A DNA stretch of 64,000 bases from Vicia villosa (Eukaryota; Streptophyta; Magnoliopsida; Fabales; Fabaceae): the NCBI RefSeq assembly GCF_029867415.1, contig NC_081184.1, forward strand, positions 106,749,692 through 106,813,691, given 5' to 3'. This document shows, one piece after another, positions 1-9,892 of the stretch. A program made the position numbers and the translations under genes. Numbering within the stretch: position 1 is the stretch's first letter; every line of letters starts with the position of its first letter. The notes under the pieces were generated by a model. It did not search any database and was not told the origin of the DNA. It saw only the letters and a list, made by a program, of their open reading frames with translations.

Positions 1-82
1 CCAAACCCATTCAGCTCGGGTTTTCACCCGTTGACTTGGGTTCGAGTGGGCCCCACAGGTTTGGGTCTGCTTGCCATCCCTA
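1..82. mobile_element. Possible terminal fragment of a hAT-like DNA transposon
   Basis: Read on the minus strand from about 82, this begins with a TAGGGATGGCAAGC-type terminus followed by GGGTC/CGGG-rich words. Plant Ac-like hAT elements often have such ends. Only one end is visible because the window starts here, so no target-site duplication can be tested. It abuts the gypsy remnant that follows. Confidence 0.4.
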
Positions 83-191
83 CATCAAAGGAGAGGAACA
101 CGTTCCCATTGCTGAGAGCTCTCATTCCTCAATGAAAAATAACTACAACTAGCCTGTGATAGACAAATCTCTATTCTAAGGGGCAAGAAAA

Positions 192-1250
192 GTGACAGAG
201 AGTTTCACGCCTTTGAATACCTGGCAAGAACATATTAGGTGGGAGGTGTTCCAGCTACATAACATCTCAATGCCGCCTTCCCCCAGGTCTGAGGTAATGG
301 GATATGAACCGAAAAGGTGGTGTAAGTTTCATAGGGTTAAAAGACATCATACTGATGACTGCTACCAATTAAAAAAGGAAACAAAAAAGATGATACAGGA
401 GGGCCACCTCAAGAAGTACATGAAGGGCGGACCCTCCGACCAGGTAGAATGATGTAACCTACGTGAGAGAGAAAATACCAGAAGCTCGGGGCCGAGCAAA
501 GCCAAAGAAGCGTCCCATAACAAAGGCGACCAAGCAGCGCATCATACCCTCAACACCATAACTAAAGGATTTGTCGGGGGTATCATGACCATCTATACTT
601 ACAAAAGACACGCCTGCCAAGCCCTGAGTATGGACGACCTCCCCTGAGATCACAAGTACGAAGGCACCAAAAGTCGCGATTTTCTTCTTGGAAAAGGATG
701 TGTTTGGCATCCATCCTCTTAACGACGATCCCATGACCATTGTCGTCAATGCAAAGAATAGGAGATCAAAAGCATCCTAGTGGACCAGGGAAGCTCCATC
801 GATATACTATATTGATATTTCTTTGAGAGACTTCATCCCGACCCCGAAGACCTTCAAGGGTTCGTTGGTTGGATTCTTAGGAAAACATGTGTAGGTGAAA
901 GGCTATCTCACCCTAAGGATCACGTTCGGATAGCAAGACCATGCCAAGGAAATAAAGATGAAGTACTTAGTCATAGACGCCCATAATCGTATAATATGAT
1001 TATTGGGCGACCAACCTTTAACCAGCTGGGAGCCACTTTGTCTATCTTGTATCTATGCATGAATTACCTGCTCCCTAATTGGTGAATGGGAGTCGTCCGA
1101 GGATATCAGAACATTTCCAGGAAGTATTATGCAGAAAGCCTCAAGAGAAAGTGGACACACCTTTGAAGCATGATGGAGAAAAAGATACACCTTCACATTC
1201 ATCCTTACGACACCATGAAGCCTGAAAGCAAGAAGAAACCAGTTCTCCTT
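192..1250 (+). pseudogene. Decayed Ty3/gypsy gag-protease remnant
   Basis: Residues from 192-449 carry a WCKFHR...HTDDCYQLKKE pattern followed by GHLKKYM, the usual zinc-finger-like tail of plant gypsy gag (Tat/Athila-type). About 300 bases later, after frameshifts and stops, a retropepsin remnant is readable around 765-1050. It has a VDQGSS active-site block (D-x-G-S-S), a short hydrophobic ILY strand, a shifted LVGF-like block, and later an NMIIGRPTFNQLGA motif typical of gypsy proteases. Several frame changes and stops mean it cannot be expressed. Reverse transcriptase and integrase are absent: after about 1250 the sequence passes into non-coding DNA and is cut at 1349 by an LTR element. 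Lineage is inference; the gag-protease identity is well supported. Confidence 0.75.
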
Positions 1251-1349
1251 AAAATTTGTTTAAGCCGTCGTTCTTTCTTATGTTATTTATTCATGTGGTT
1301 AATTTATTTTTTGTATTTACTTAGCTGAAATATTTCAAGAGGAAAATAT

Positions 1350-2560
1350 TGAAAATTCTGGTATGAAAGACTCAGGATGTCATTCACGATGTCAAGACAT
1401 CTGATCTGTTATTAATGTAGCAGAGGCAGAACAGAAAGATCCCCCAACTTTTAATTACCCCTTAGAAGGAGTCAATGAGAACTGGGATCACATATGTTCA
1501 GTCAACATAACCAGATTGTAAATTTTATATGGTTCTGTAAAGGAACAGCTAACACTTCTGAACCTGATGTTATACACGATGTCATAACATCCATGACTGA
1601 ACAAACAACACAATGCAGAAGATAAATAACACAGTTAATTGTTAACCCAGTTCAATCTAACTACCTAATCTGGGGGTTACCAAGCCAGGAAGAAGATTTC
1701 ACTATCAGTAGTACTATTTTATGTAAACAACCTCTAGTTTACAGATAAATAACCTCTGGTTTACCTAGTCACTATCCAATGCAACCTTTATCTTAGACAT
1801 CCATCCAAGACAAGAGAACCTCTGCTCACTCCCTAGTGATACCTAAATGTTACAACCCTGCAACAGTTATTTACACAATTAACAATGAACAATAACTTGA
1901 TCTTGCTTCACAACTTCATTCAAGAACATGATACTCAACTCTTACCTACAAGTTTCGAGTGAGAACAATCACTTCTCTTACCTACAGGTTTCGAGAAGGA
2001 AATGGCAGCCATCCCACAACCTGGGTGGTCTACCTATAGAAACCCTAATGACTACATCTTTTCTAAACAAGGTTTTCTATATAAAACTAGGTTACAAAGG
2101 TTTCTATTTATAACCTATTCCCAATTGGACTTGGGCTTACAAATCGCAGCACTCCTTGCTGTTACAAATCTGCAGAAATCTTCTGCTACAATTAAGGTCT
2201 TTTTAATCATGAGTTTCCTAATTTATCTCCTAAATTAGAAACTGCTGAATCTTCAATCTTCTGATCTGATTCTTCAATCTTCTGATTTGATTCTTCAATA
2301 TTCTTTTGACCTTTAAATTTGCGCCACATAGGATTACAAAATATTCCACGAATATCCTCTATCTGTTGAGTAACAAACTGAATCTTCCTTCCAGTTTTGC
2401 AGGCGCGATGTCATGAGTTGATGTCATGACATTCCATATAACATCTTGCTTGTACCTGTTTTATTCTTTTATATTCGCAAGATTACACATTGTATTATGT
2501 TTTACAGCTATTATATTTTAGCCAAACATAGATGCCAATCAGCGAATAAAAGCACTAACA
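1350..2560 (-). repeat. 3' LTR of the LARD-like element
   Basis: TG...CA ends, paired with the copy at 16438-17648. The two copies differ by scattered substitutions (a few per cent by eye), so this insertion is older than the nested SIRE element. An ORF-like stretch at about 2002-2238 recurs in the other LTR but runs antisense to the element and is not taken as a gene. Confidence 0.85.
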
Positions 2561-5500
2561 ATCTCCCCATTTGGCATATTTTGGCTAAAACTAAACATTC
2601 ATTAAAAATGCAGCAAAACATAAATGCTTCAAATTTCAAGACAACAAGGAAGGACAGAATTTTACATTCTCAGAATTGGGCTTTAATCAATACCTTCTGT
2701 TCTTCAGGACTTGAACCACATCATAACATCTTCAGTCTACTACAAAATCCTTTGTTTCTTTTTATAGTAGCAAACTAAGAAGATGATATTCTCTCCCCCT
2801 TTTTAGACATAATATGACAAAGAATGATCCGATGTCATAATATGCAGTGGAACACCTTCATGCAACACTGATGAACACGAGGAAGACAATGGGAGAAGGC
2901 CTTTGTCTTGGAGGACCAATGGTGGCATAAGATACCCCTTCCCCAGTCTTGAACTAGAAACCAAATCCTAGCTTAGACCCTGAGAGAGGACTTGAGTGAA
3001 AATTGTCCACCAGTCCTAGTAAATCAGAACACAAATCAAAATTGTGTTCATAACTCAGATCACAAATCACAACGAAAATAGTTCCTATACTGAAGGTTGT
3101 ATATGGTGGAACATCTTTATTGTTATTGCAGAAAAACCCATGGTAGATACCATCAACATCACCAGCCCGTGTTTTTCTTTTTCTGAAGAGGTTTTGGTAT
3201 AGCAACCCATCACAATACCAAACCCAGACACGACTCATAAAAACACACACGAACGACATCTTGAGAGAGTTTGATTTCTGTAATCCATGGAGATGCCATT
3301 ATATAGCCATTGGAGATTATAGGAAATAACGATGGTCTTTGGTCTTGTTCAACGGTCAAACGGCTAATTAGGAAACAGTTCCAGAAGCAATTGCTCTTTC
3401 CAAAGCAGTTTTTGACTGTTTTTCTGATAAAAGTTATCTTGAAATACCAGTGCATGCATAGTCATTGATTGTACTTTACACCGACCACTGATGTGTAGAT
3501 AAACTTCAAGACAGATTTCCTTGTTTGACTTAGAAGATTCAATGTCTTTAAACATGTCATGACATCCTGTCAGACAGTGTCACTTTTCTTCCTTTTAAGC
3601 ACATAGCTCAAGATTCTTCAAAAGATTAAGACAAAACATCCTACGGACCAAGTAACGGACTCCCTACTTACTCACTAGTCATGGACATAGACTTCTGTTG
3701 TTCTGAACACCTTGAGACTGTTAGACATACAACTACCTCATTAGTGTAGAGAAAGAATTGTGGATTCCAGTTGCACATGGTTATATTCAACCATTCACAA
3801 ATAACTGACAAAATGTCACATTTTCTTCATGATGTTAAAGTATTTTTAACCAAGATACTTTTCTTGACAAAAGAAGTCACTCCCCCTATCTGAGATAGTC
3901 TGAGCTTCTTCAAGGAATAAGCTTGAAATGATGAATGGAAAATATAAGACGCATCTTCATATCTTCAAGAGCCTCACCCTCTGTTAAACTATCCTACTGA
4001 ACACACTCACTATAGCAAAGTTGCTCCTTTACATTAAATACTCACACCAGAAGTAAGATCTCATAACATTGTGTCTGACATTTGTACTACCAGTATATTC
4101 CACAAGGTTCATCTCTTTCTTCAACAGAACCTTGTCTGCTAACGTATCTCCTCCAGAAAGGATCAACTAATGACCTCTTGACACTAGAAGCACACACAGA
4201 GAGGTTTCCACAATCTCAACATAAAGAACTGCCACTTCTTGAACTTTGTTGAGCATAACCTTACCATGTTTGGATCAGACCATGGTCTGCTTAAGAAAAT
4301 TCGAAATCCTTCTTGATATGGTGTTTCTCAATCTCACACATTGATTAACATGCTCCTTGAACCGGAAGGATCCTCCTTTATCCTTAGCTGTGTTGATCAG
4401 ATCATAGAAGTTTTGTCTTCATAGTCATATTCACTAAGTGAAGTCTTCATCATGAAAGTAATTATGTATTGCCAGAACAAATTACTAACATCCAGATCAG
4501 AACCTGCCCATTCTAATCCACATTATGCCTGAACTGCCACTTTAGACAATAATGTCACTTTTTCAAACTTCTAATGCATATTCCTAGTCCTTCTTCCAGG
4601 ATACACGCACTTTGTGATGTTGACATCACTCAAGACATAAGTTCGTCTGAACACCAAACTCAAACAAACTCTGACTATCTATAGAGATAACACTTCTCTA
4701 TAGAGGACTTGGGACACAAGAAACAATTTGTGTTCATGACACGAAACAAGACTCTTATTCTTTACCAAACAACTGTAAAGAATGACCTCAGACTTAACAA
4801 TGTCTGAACACTACCCTTAAACCCTATGATTGTCACAATTTGACAACCATAACCTAGACTCTAGACATTTATCATATTCGAAAGAAGAACATGAGGGACT
4901 CAAACAAGACTCAAACAAAATGAAAAAGACTCTATAAACCTGAGCAATTTAAACAACATACCTGGACTTTAACTAAAATCTCGATCAAGAGATGTTATTT
5001 GAAGAGGAACTGCATCAGGTGTACTTGTGCATAGGTTAGATCATGCACTAGGTCAAAACAAGTGATACACACCATCAATCCATGTTTTCATATTTGAGAA
5101 TAAACATGACTTGAGTTATGTTCTGACATATTGTGTGACTTTGTTCTTTTAGCTTCAAGATTAGTCTTTGAAAGACTTTATATTTGGATAGAAGCAGAAT
5201 AACATTCCCTTTGCTGATCTTCATACTCTTTTACTCCCCCTAAGATATACAAATTTAGGACATCTTTGATGTTCGTCCTTGAAGTTCCCTTCATTTGGAA
5301 TTTGCCACAGTTTCCAAGTTTAGAAACCTCAGTTTACTTGCTACACAAGATTCAGATTGCCACACTCTGCAACTTAAAGTAGAAGAAACTATGATTTTAT
5401 AACCATAAATCAATCTTCAGCATACGCGTCTGAGTCTTTTCATACAGGCATTGTAAATATCCAGCTCCCATCAAGATATTTAACAGAGTCAGTATGCTAC

Positions 5501-5853
5501 ACCAGATACTCTTGCCATACTTTCTTAATGTGTGAAGATAATAGAGAACACATAGCTAGAAGAACTTCTTCTCAGTCTTGCATCCAGGTTCTATACCCAA
5601 TAAGTATTAAGTCTCTCGTCAAAGTACCTACCAGCTTTTCAGTTAGAAATTGCTACTCACACTAGGTCATTCTGACTAATTACCTCTTCACATTTATACT
5701 TTCTTCTTTTGGAAAATACACTACAAAGAAACTGAAGATCTTGAGATGATATTGTGACATCATCCTTCATGGTTCTTGGTTAACATCCTTAATGTCAAAT
5801 TGACAATACTCGGGGTGGAAACAGAATAATCCAATTATCAGCAATATCCAGAC
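2561..5853 (-). other. Non-coding interior of LARD-like element (3' portion)
   Basis: No ORF with recognisable motifs on either strand. The stretch contains purine-rich blocks on the minus strand (for example around 2795, 3890 and 5235) resembling the GGGGGAG words that follow pol in SIRE-type elements. This is probably a degenerated 3' region of an autonomous ancestor. Confidence 0.6.
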
Positions 5854-5858
5854 ATATC

Positions 5859-7080
5859 TGTTAGAACAAGATTTGTTCTGATCAATTATCTTAGTTTTGA
5901 TGATAACAATAATATGAATTTTGCTTAAGATAATATGGTACTCTAATCCAATGCAATTTCCTTTTCAGGAAATATATAAAGAGTATGCATAATTCAGCGC
6001 TCAGAAGCTTTGTCTCAAAAGGGTTCAGCATGCAACATCAGAACATGGTCTGGCAAGACATCAGAAGATGGTCGAAGCAGAATCAGAACATGGGTCTATG
6101 GAAGCATCAGAAGAACATGAGATCAGAAGCACTGAAGTTCTGATGGTATCACGCACAGAAGCACTTCAAGGTCAGAAGATCAGAAGATGCTTTGCACCAA
6201 GCTGTTTGACTCTGATGATATTCAAACGTTGTATTCACAAACATCAGATCAGAAGGAAGTACAAGTGGCAAGCTACGCTGACTGACAAAAGGAACGTTAA
6301 AAGCTATTATAGGCTACGTCAGTAGACACAGCGTGAACAAGGCTCGAGGTAGTTGACAAAAGCGTATAACATTAAATGCGATGCTGTACGGAACACGCAA
6401 AGCATTAAATGCACTCAACGGTCATCTTCTCCAACGCCTATAAATATGAAGTTCTGATGAGAAGCAAGGTTAATTATTCTAACGATTCTGCACAAAACAA
6501 CTCATATTAACTTGCTGAAACTCTGTTCTACTCAAAGCTCAGAATCTTCATCTTCATCAAAGCTCACTACATTGCTGTTGTAATATATTAGTGAGATTAA
6601 GCTTAAACGTTAAGAGAAATATCACAGTTTGTGATTATAGCTTTTAAGAAGCAATTGTAATACTCTTAGAATTGATTACATTAAGTTGTAAGGAACTAGA
6701 GTGATCGTGTGGATCAGAATACTCTAGGAAGTCTTAGAGGTTATCTAAGCAGGTTGTAACTAGAGTGATCGTGTGGATCAGAATACTCTAGAAAAGTCTT
6801 AGAGGGTATCTAAGCAGTTGTTCCTGGAGTGATCAGTGTGTGATCAGAAGACTCTGGAAGACTTAGTTGCTGACTAAGTGGAGAACCATTGTAATCCGTG
6901 CGATTAGTGGATTAAATCCTCAGTTGAGGTAAATCATCTCTGCGGGGGTGGACTGGAGTAGTTTAGTTAACAACGAACCAGGATAAAAATAACTGTGCAA
7001 TTTATTTTTATCTGTCAAGTTTTTAAAGCTACACTTATTCAAACCCCCCCCCCCCTTTCTAAGTGTTTTTCTATCCTTCA
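5859..7080 (+). repeat. 5' LTR of SIRE element 1
   Basis: 1222 bp, TG...CA. A TATA box (CTATAAATA) lies at 6438-6446, placing a likely transcription start near 6470-6480. The downstream part contains three diverged copies of a roughly 67-bp unit (about 6690-6890) around GTGATC...CAGA...ACTCT. The upstream part is dense in CAGAAG/ATCAGAA words and reads open for 85 codons at 6068; the same open stretch occurs in each LTR copy and is regarded as compositional. Confidence 0.93.
6438..6446 (+). promoter_or_regulatory. TATA box of the SIRE LTR promoter
   Basis: CTATAAATA in a GC-richer local context, at the middle of the LTR as expected for the U3/R border. The same box is present at 14455-14463 (+) and 53507-53515 (-). 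Confidence 0.7.
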
Positions 7081-7082
7081 AT

Positions 7083-7094
7083 TGGTATCAGAGC
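7083..7094 (+). promoter_or_regulatory. Primer-binding site (tRNA-iMet)
   Basis: TGGTATCAGAGC two bases after the 5' LTR. This is the classic complement of the initiator-tRNA-Met 3' end used by plant Ty1/copia elements. Confidence 0.9.
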
Positions 7095-7166
7095 GCCGGT
7101 TCTAAGGTGCAAGCACTTAACCGTGTTTAGAAAAGATTCAGGAAGAGAAAAACGCTTCAGTAAAAG

Positions 7167-9086
7167 ATGGTTGATGAAACTGCAAAGTCTACACCTGCAT
7201 CTACATCTGGCTCTGCTGAGCAACACAACGGTAACAATGGTTATACTAGACCGCCGGTATTTGATGGTGAAAACTTTGAATACTGGAAAGATAAACTGGA
7301 AAGTTACTTTCTTGGTCTAGATGGTGATCTATGGGATCTTCTGATGGATGGTTACAAACATCCAGTAAATGCCAGTGGCGTAAAGCTGACAAGGCAAGAA
7401 ATGAATGATGATCAGAAGAAGCTTTTCAGGAATCATCATAAATGCAGAACTGTTTTGCTGAATGCTATCTCTCATGCTGAGTATGAGAAGATATCTAACA
7501 GGGAAACGGCCTATGACATATATGAGTCCTTGAAAATGACTCATGAAGGAAATGCTCAAGTCAAGGAGACTAAAGCTCTCGCTTTAATCCAGAAGTATGA
7601 AGCCTTCAAGATGGAGGATGATGAAGACATTGAAAAGATGTTTTCAAGATTTCAAACTCTTACTGCTGGATTGAGAGTTCTTGACAAGGGATACACCAAG
7701 GCTGATCATGTAAAGAAGATCATCAGAAGCTTACCCAGAAGATGGGGTCCTATGGTGACTGCATTCAAGATTGCAAAGAATCTGAATGAAGTTTCTCTGG
7801 AAGAGCTTATCAGTGCCTTGAGAAGCCATGAAATAGAGCTGGACGCAAATGAGCCTCAAAAGAAAGGTAAGTCTATTGCATTAAAATCCAATATCAAGAA
7901 ATGCACTAACGCTTTTCAGGCTAGAGAAGAAGATCCTGAAGAATCAGAATCTGAAGAAGAAGATGAACTGTCCTTGATCTCCAGAAGGCTGAATCAACTC
8001 TGGAAGAACAAGCAAAGGAAGTTCAGAAGCGTCAGAAGTTCAAAGAAATTTGAACGTGGAGAATCTTCTGATGACAGAAGATTTGACAAGAAGAAGGTCA
8101 TGTGCTATGAATGCAATGAGCCTGGACACTTCAAGAATGAATGTCCAAAACTTCAGAAGGAAAATCCCAAGAAGAAGTTTCATAAGAAGAAAGGTCTTAT
8201 GGCAACCTGGGATGAGTCAGAAGATGATTCAGACTCTGAAGATGAGCAGGCTAACTGTGCGCTGATGGCGACAGAAGATGACGGATCAGAATCTACATCA
8301 GAATCAGATTCTGAAGAGGTATTTTCTGAACTTACTAGAGATGAGTTAGTTTCCGGTCTAACTGAACTTCTGGAACTCAAGTCTCAGATCAGTCTCAAAT
8401 ACAAAAAGCTGAAAAAGCTATTTGAATTTGAAACAAAGAAGCTTGAGTTGGAGAATTCTGAATTAAAAGAAAAACTTTTAAAATTATCCAATAATGTTGG
8501 ATCTCCTTCTGATTCAGAAAAATCCACTCCTAGTCTAAACCATATTCTGAAAGAATATGATTTAAGTTTCAGGAAGTTCTTATCTAGAAGTATTGGCAGA
8601 AGTCAGCTAGCTTCTATGATATATGCTGTGTCTGGAAACAAAAGAGTCGGCATTGGTTTTGAGGGTGAAACCCCATACAAACTTGAACCTGTTGATGAAA
8701 TGAAATTCACATACAAGCCATTGTATGATCAGTTCAAGTATGGCCACTCCCATGATATTAGGCACACTTCACATGCTCAAAGCTTTCTCATAACACACAC
8801 TAAGAAGCATGTGACACAACCTAGGAAATATCATGAAACTCACATTAAGAATTATCATGCTGTTCCTCCTATTGCTTACAATGTTAAACCCAAGTTCAAT
8901 CAGAACTTGAGAAAATCTAACAAGAAAGGACCCAAGAAGATGTGGGTACCAAAGAAAAAGACTATTTCTTTTGCAGATTCTCTTGGCGACATAGAAGATA
9001 AAAGTCAACATGTCATGTCACCTGGACTCAAGTTGGTCTCAACACTTGAAGGGAAGAAGGACTGTCTTCCAAGTTCTGGTACTTAA
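7167..9086 (+). CDS. gag: Gag polyprotein of SIRE-type copia element
   Basis: Intact 639-aa ORF beginning at the first ATG after the primer site. It forms the capsid and nucleocapsid that package element RNA in the cytoplasm. The N-terminal part (about residues 27-60) has the FDGENFEYWKDKLESYF pattern, followed by a UBN2/DUF4219-like helical capsid region to about residue 230 with a FSRFQTL...IIRSLP block. One zinc knuckle, C-x2-C-x4-H-x4-C, lies at residues C313, C316, H321 and C326. Acidic Ser/Glu-rich stretches occur around residues 250-270 and 350-390, then a Lys/Leu/Glu-rich probable coiled coil at about 395-450. The basic C terminus carries a KKMWVPK motif shared with element 2. The frame ends at 9084-9086, just past where the protease frame begins in element 2. 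No internal stop or frameshift is seen, unusual for an element lacking pol. Confidence 0.92.
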   Translation: MVDETAKSTPASTSGSAEQHNGNNGYTRPPVFDGENFEYWKDKLESYFLGLDGDLWDLLMDGYKHPVNASGVKLTRQEMNDDQKKLFRNHHKCRTVLLNAISHAEYEKISNRETAYDIYESLKMTHEGNAQVKETKALALIQKYEAFKMEDDEDIEKMFSRFQTLTAGLRVLDKGYTKADHVKKIIRSLPRRWGPMVTAFKIAKNLNEVSLEELISALRSHEIELDANEPQKKGKSIALKSNIKKCTNAFQAREEDPEESESEEEDELSLISRRLNQLWKNKQRKFRSVRSSKKFERGESSDDRRFDKKKVMCYECNEPGHFKNECPKLQKENPKKKFHKKKGLMATWDESEDDSDSEDEQANCALMATEDDGSESTSESDSEEVFSELTRDELVSGLTELLELKSQISLKYKKLKKLFEFETKKLELENSELKEKLLKLSNNVGSPSDSEKSTPSLNHILKEYDLSFRKFLSRSIGRSQLASMIYAVSGNKRVGIGFEGETPYKLEPVDEMKFTYKPLYDQFKYGHSHDIRHTSHAQSFLITHTKKHVTQPRKYHETHIKNYHAVPPIAYNVKPKFNQNLRKSNKKGPKKMWVPKKKTISFADSLGDIEDKSQHVMSPGLKLVSTLEGKKDCLPSSGT

Positions 9087-9892
9087 ATATGTTGAAGAAA
9101 CTATGTTCGTAGGAGATCAGAAAAGAAAGTTTATTAGTCTTGGAACCATCTGTTTTGTTTGTTCTAAAGCAATAATGTTTCGTTCTTAATTATTCTGAAT
9201 GCTCTAAATGCTACAGAATATACAATATTGAATCATTGATTGTGGACAAATCAATAAATATCTGGTTTGATGATAAACTTGTTTCTGATGAAACAAAGCA
9301 GCTTAAGAATTTCTGCAGATACAGTTTTGTCTTATCAGAAGCTGCAGAACAAAGAAGTGAATCTCCAGAAGCTGTGTATATCAGAAGTAATGGATCAGAA
9401 GATCATTCAGATTTATATCAGCACACTTCAGAAGGAGTGTTTCCAGAAGAGAAACTTGATCAATTCAGAAGCAGTGATTGGAATCAGAAGGCGTAAAGCC
9501 TATTGAATATTTCACACCTGTCATCCATTATCTGATGATGAACACGTGTCTCTACGGTCAGTACGAAGCGTGCAGTTGAAAAGACGCCGACCTAGGTAAC
9601 TGTTTTAAATCATTTCTTTTACCACGATCTCTCTCCTCACGTCACTCGTCATTTAATGAAAATGATTTCTTTTGATTCTGAAATTATTCATTTTGTTTAT
9701 TTATTCTTTTTCATTTTCTATTTTATATTCGTCTCCTTATATTCTTTTCAAATCATATCATACATCTTTTTTCGCTCCTTTGTCTCTCTTTCTTCTTGCA
9801 TTCTCTCGTTTGAAAAGTTCTTAGCCGTTTTCTAAAACCCTAATCGAAAACCCAGTTCGCTTCTCTTGTTCGTTTTTGTTCATTCTGCATCC
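9087..9892 (+). pseudogene. Collapsed pol region and leader of the extra ORF
   Basis: After gag, protease and most of integrase are gone. A frame at 9236-9493 retains the end of the integrase region: a SINIWFDDKL block matching SINIRFDDKL in element 2, followed by a Ser/Glu-rich tail. Reverse transcriptase and RNase H are absent after it. From about 9540 the sequence looks like a gene leader: G-box CACGTG at 9543-9548, CCTCACGTCAC at 9635-9645, a TTTTATATTC TATA-like word at 9721-9730, CT-rich sequence, and a telo-box AAACCCTAA at 9835-9843. The deleted pol cannot encode any enzyme. Confidence 0.75.
9543..9843 (+). promoter_or_regulatory. Putative internal promoter of the extra ORF
   Basis: Order of sites: G-box (9543-9548), ACGT-containing CCTCACGTCAC (9635-9645), TATA-like TTTTATATTC (9721-9730), pyrimidine-rich leader, telo-box (9835-9843), then the ATG at 9893. 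The same sites in the same order precede the extra ORF of element 2 on the minus strand. Promoter activity is inference. Confidence 0.45.

Noticed and set aside
2002..2238. 78-codon frame recurring at 17090-17326
   Set aside because: Inside both LTRs of the LARD-like element and antisense to it; shared only because the LTRs are copies.
6068..6325. 85-codon frame repeated at 14085-14342 and, inverted, near 53643-53966
   Set aside because: It lies within all three SIRE LTR copies, spans the U3 part upstream of the TATA box and arises from CAGAAG-rich composition.
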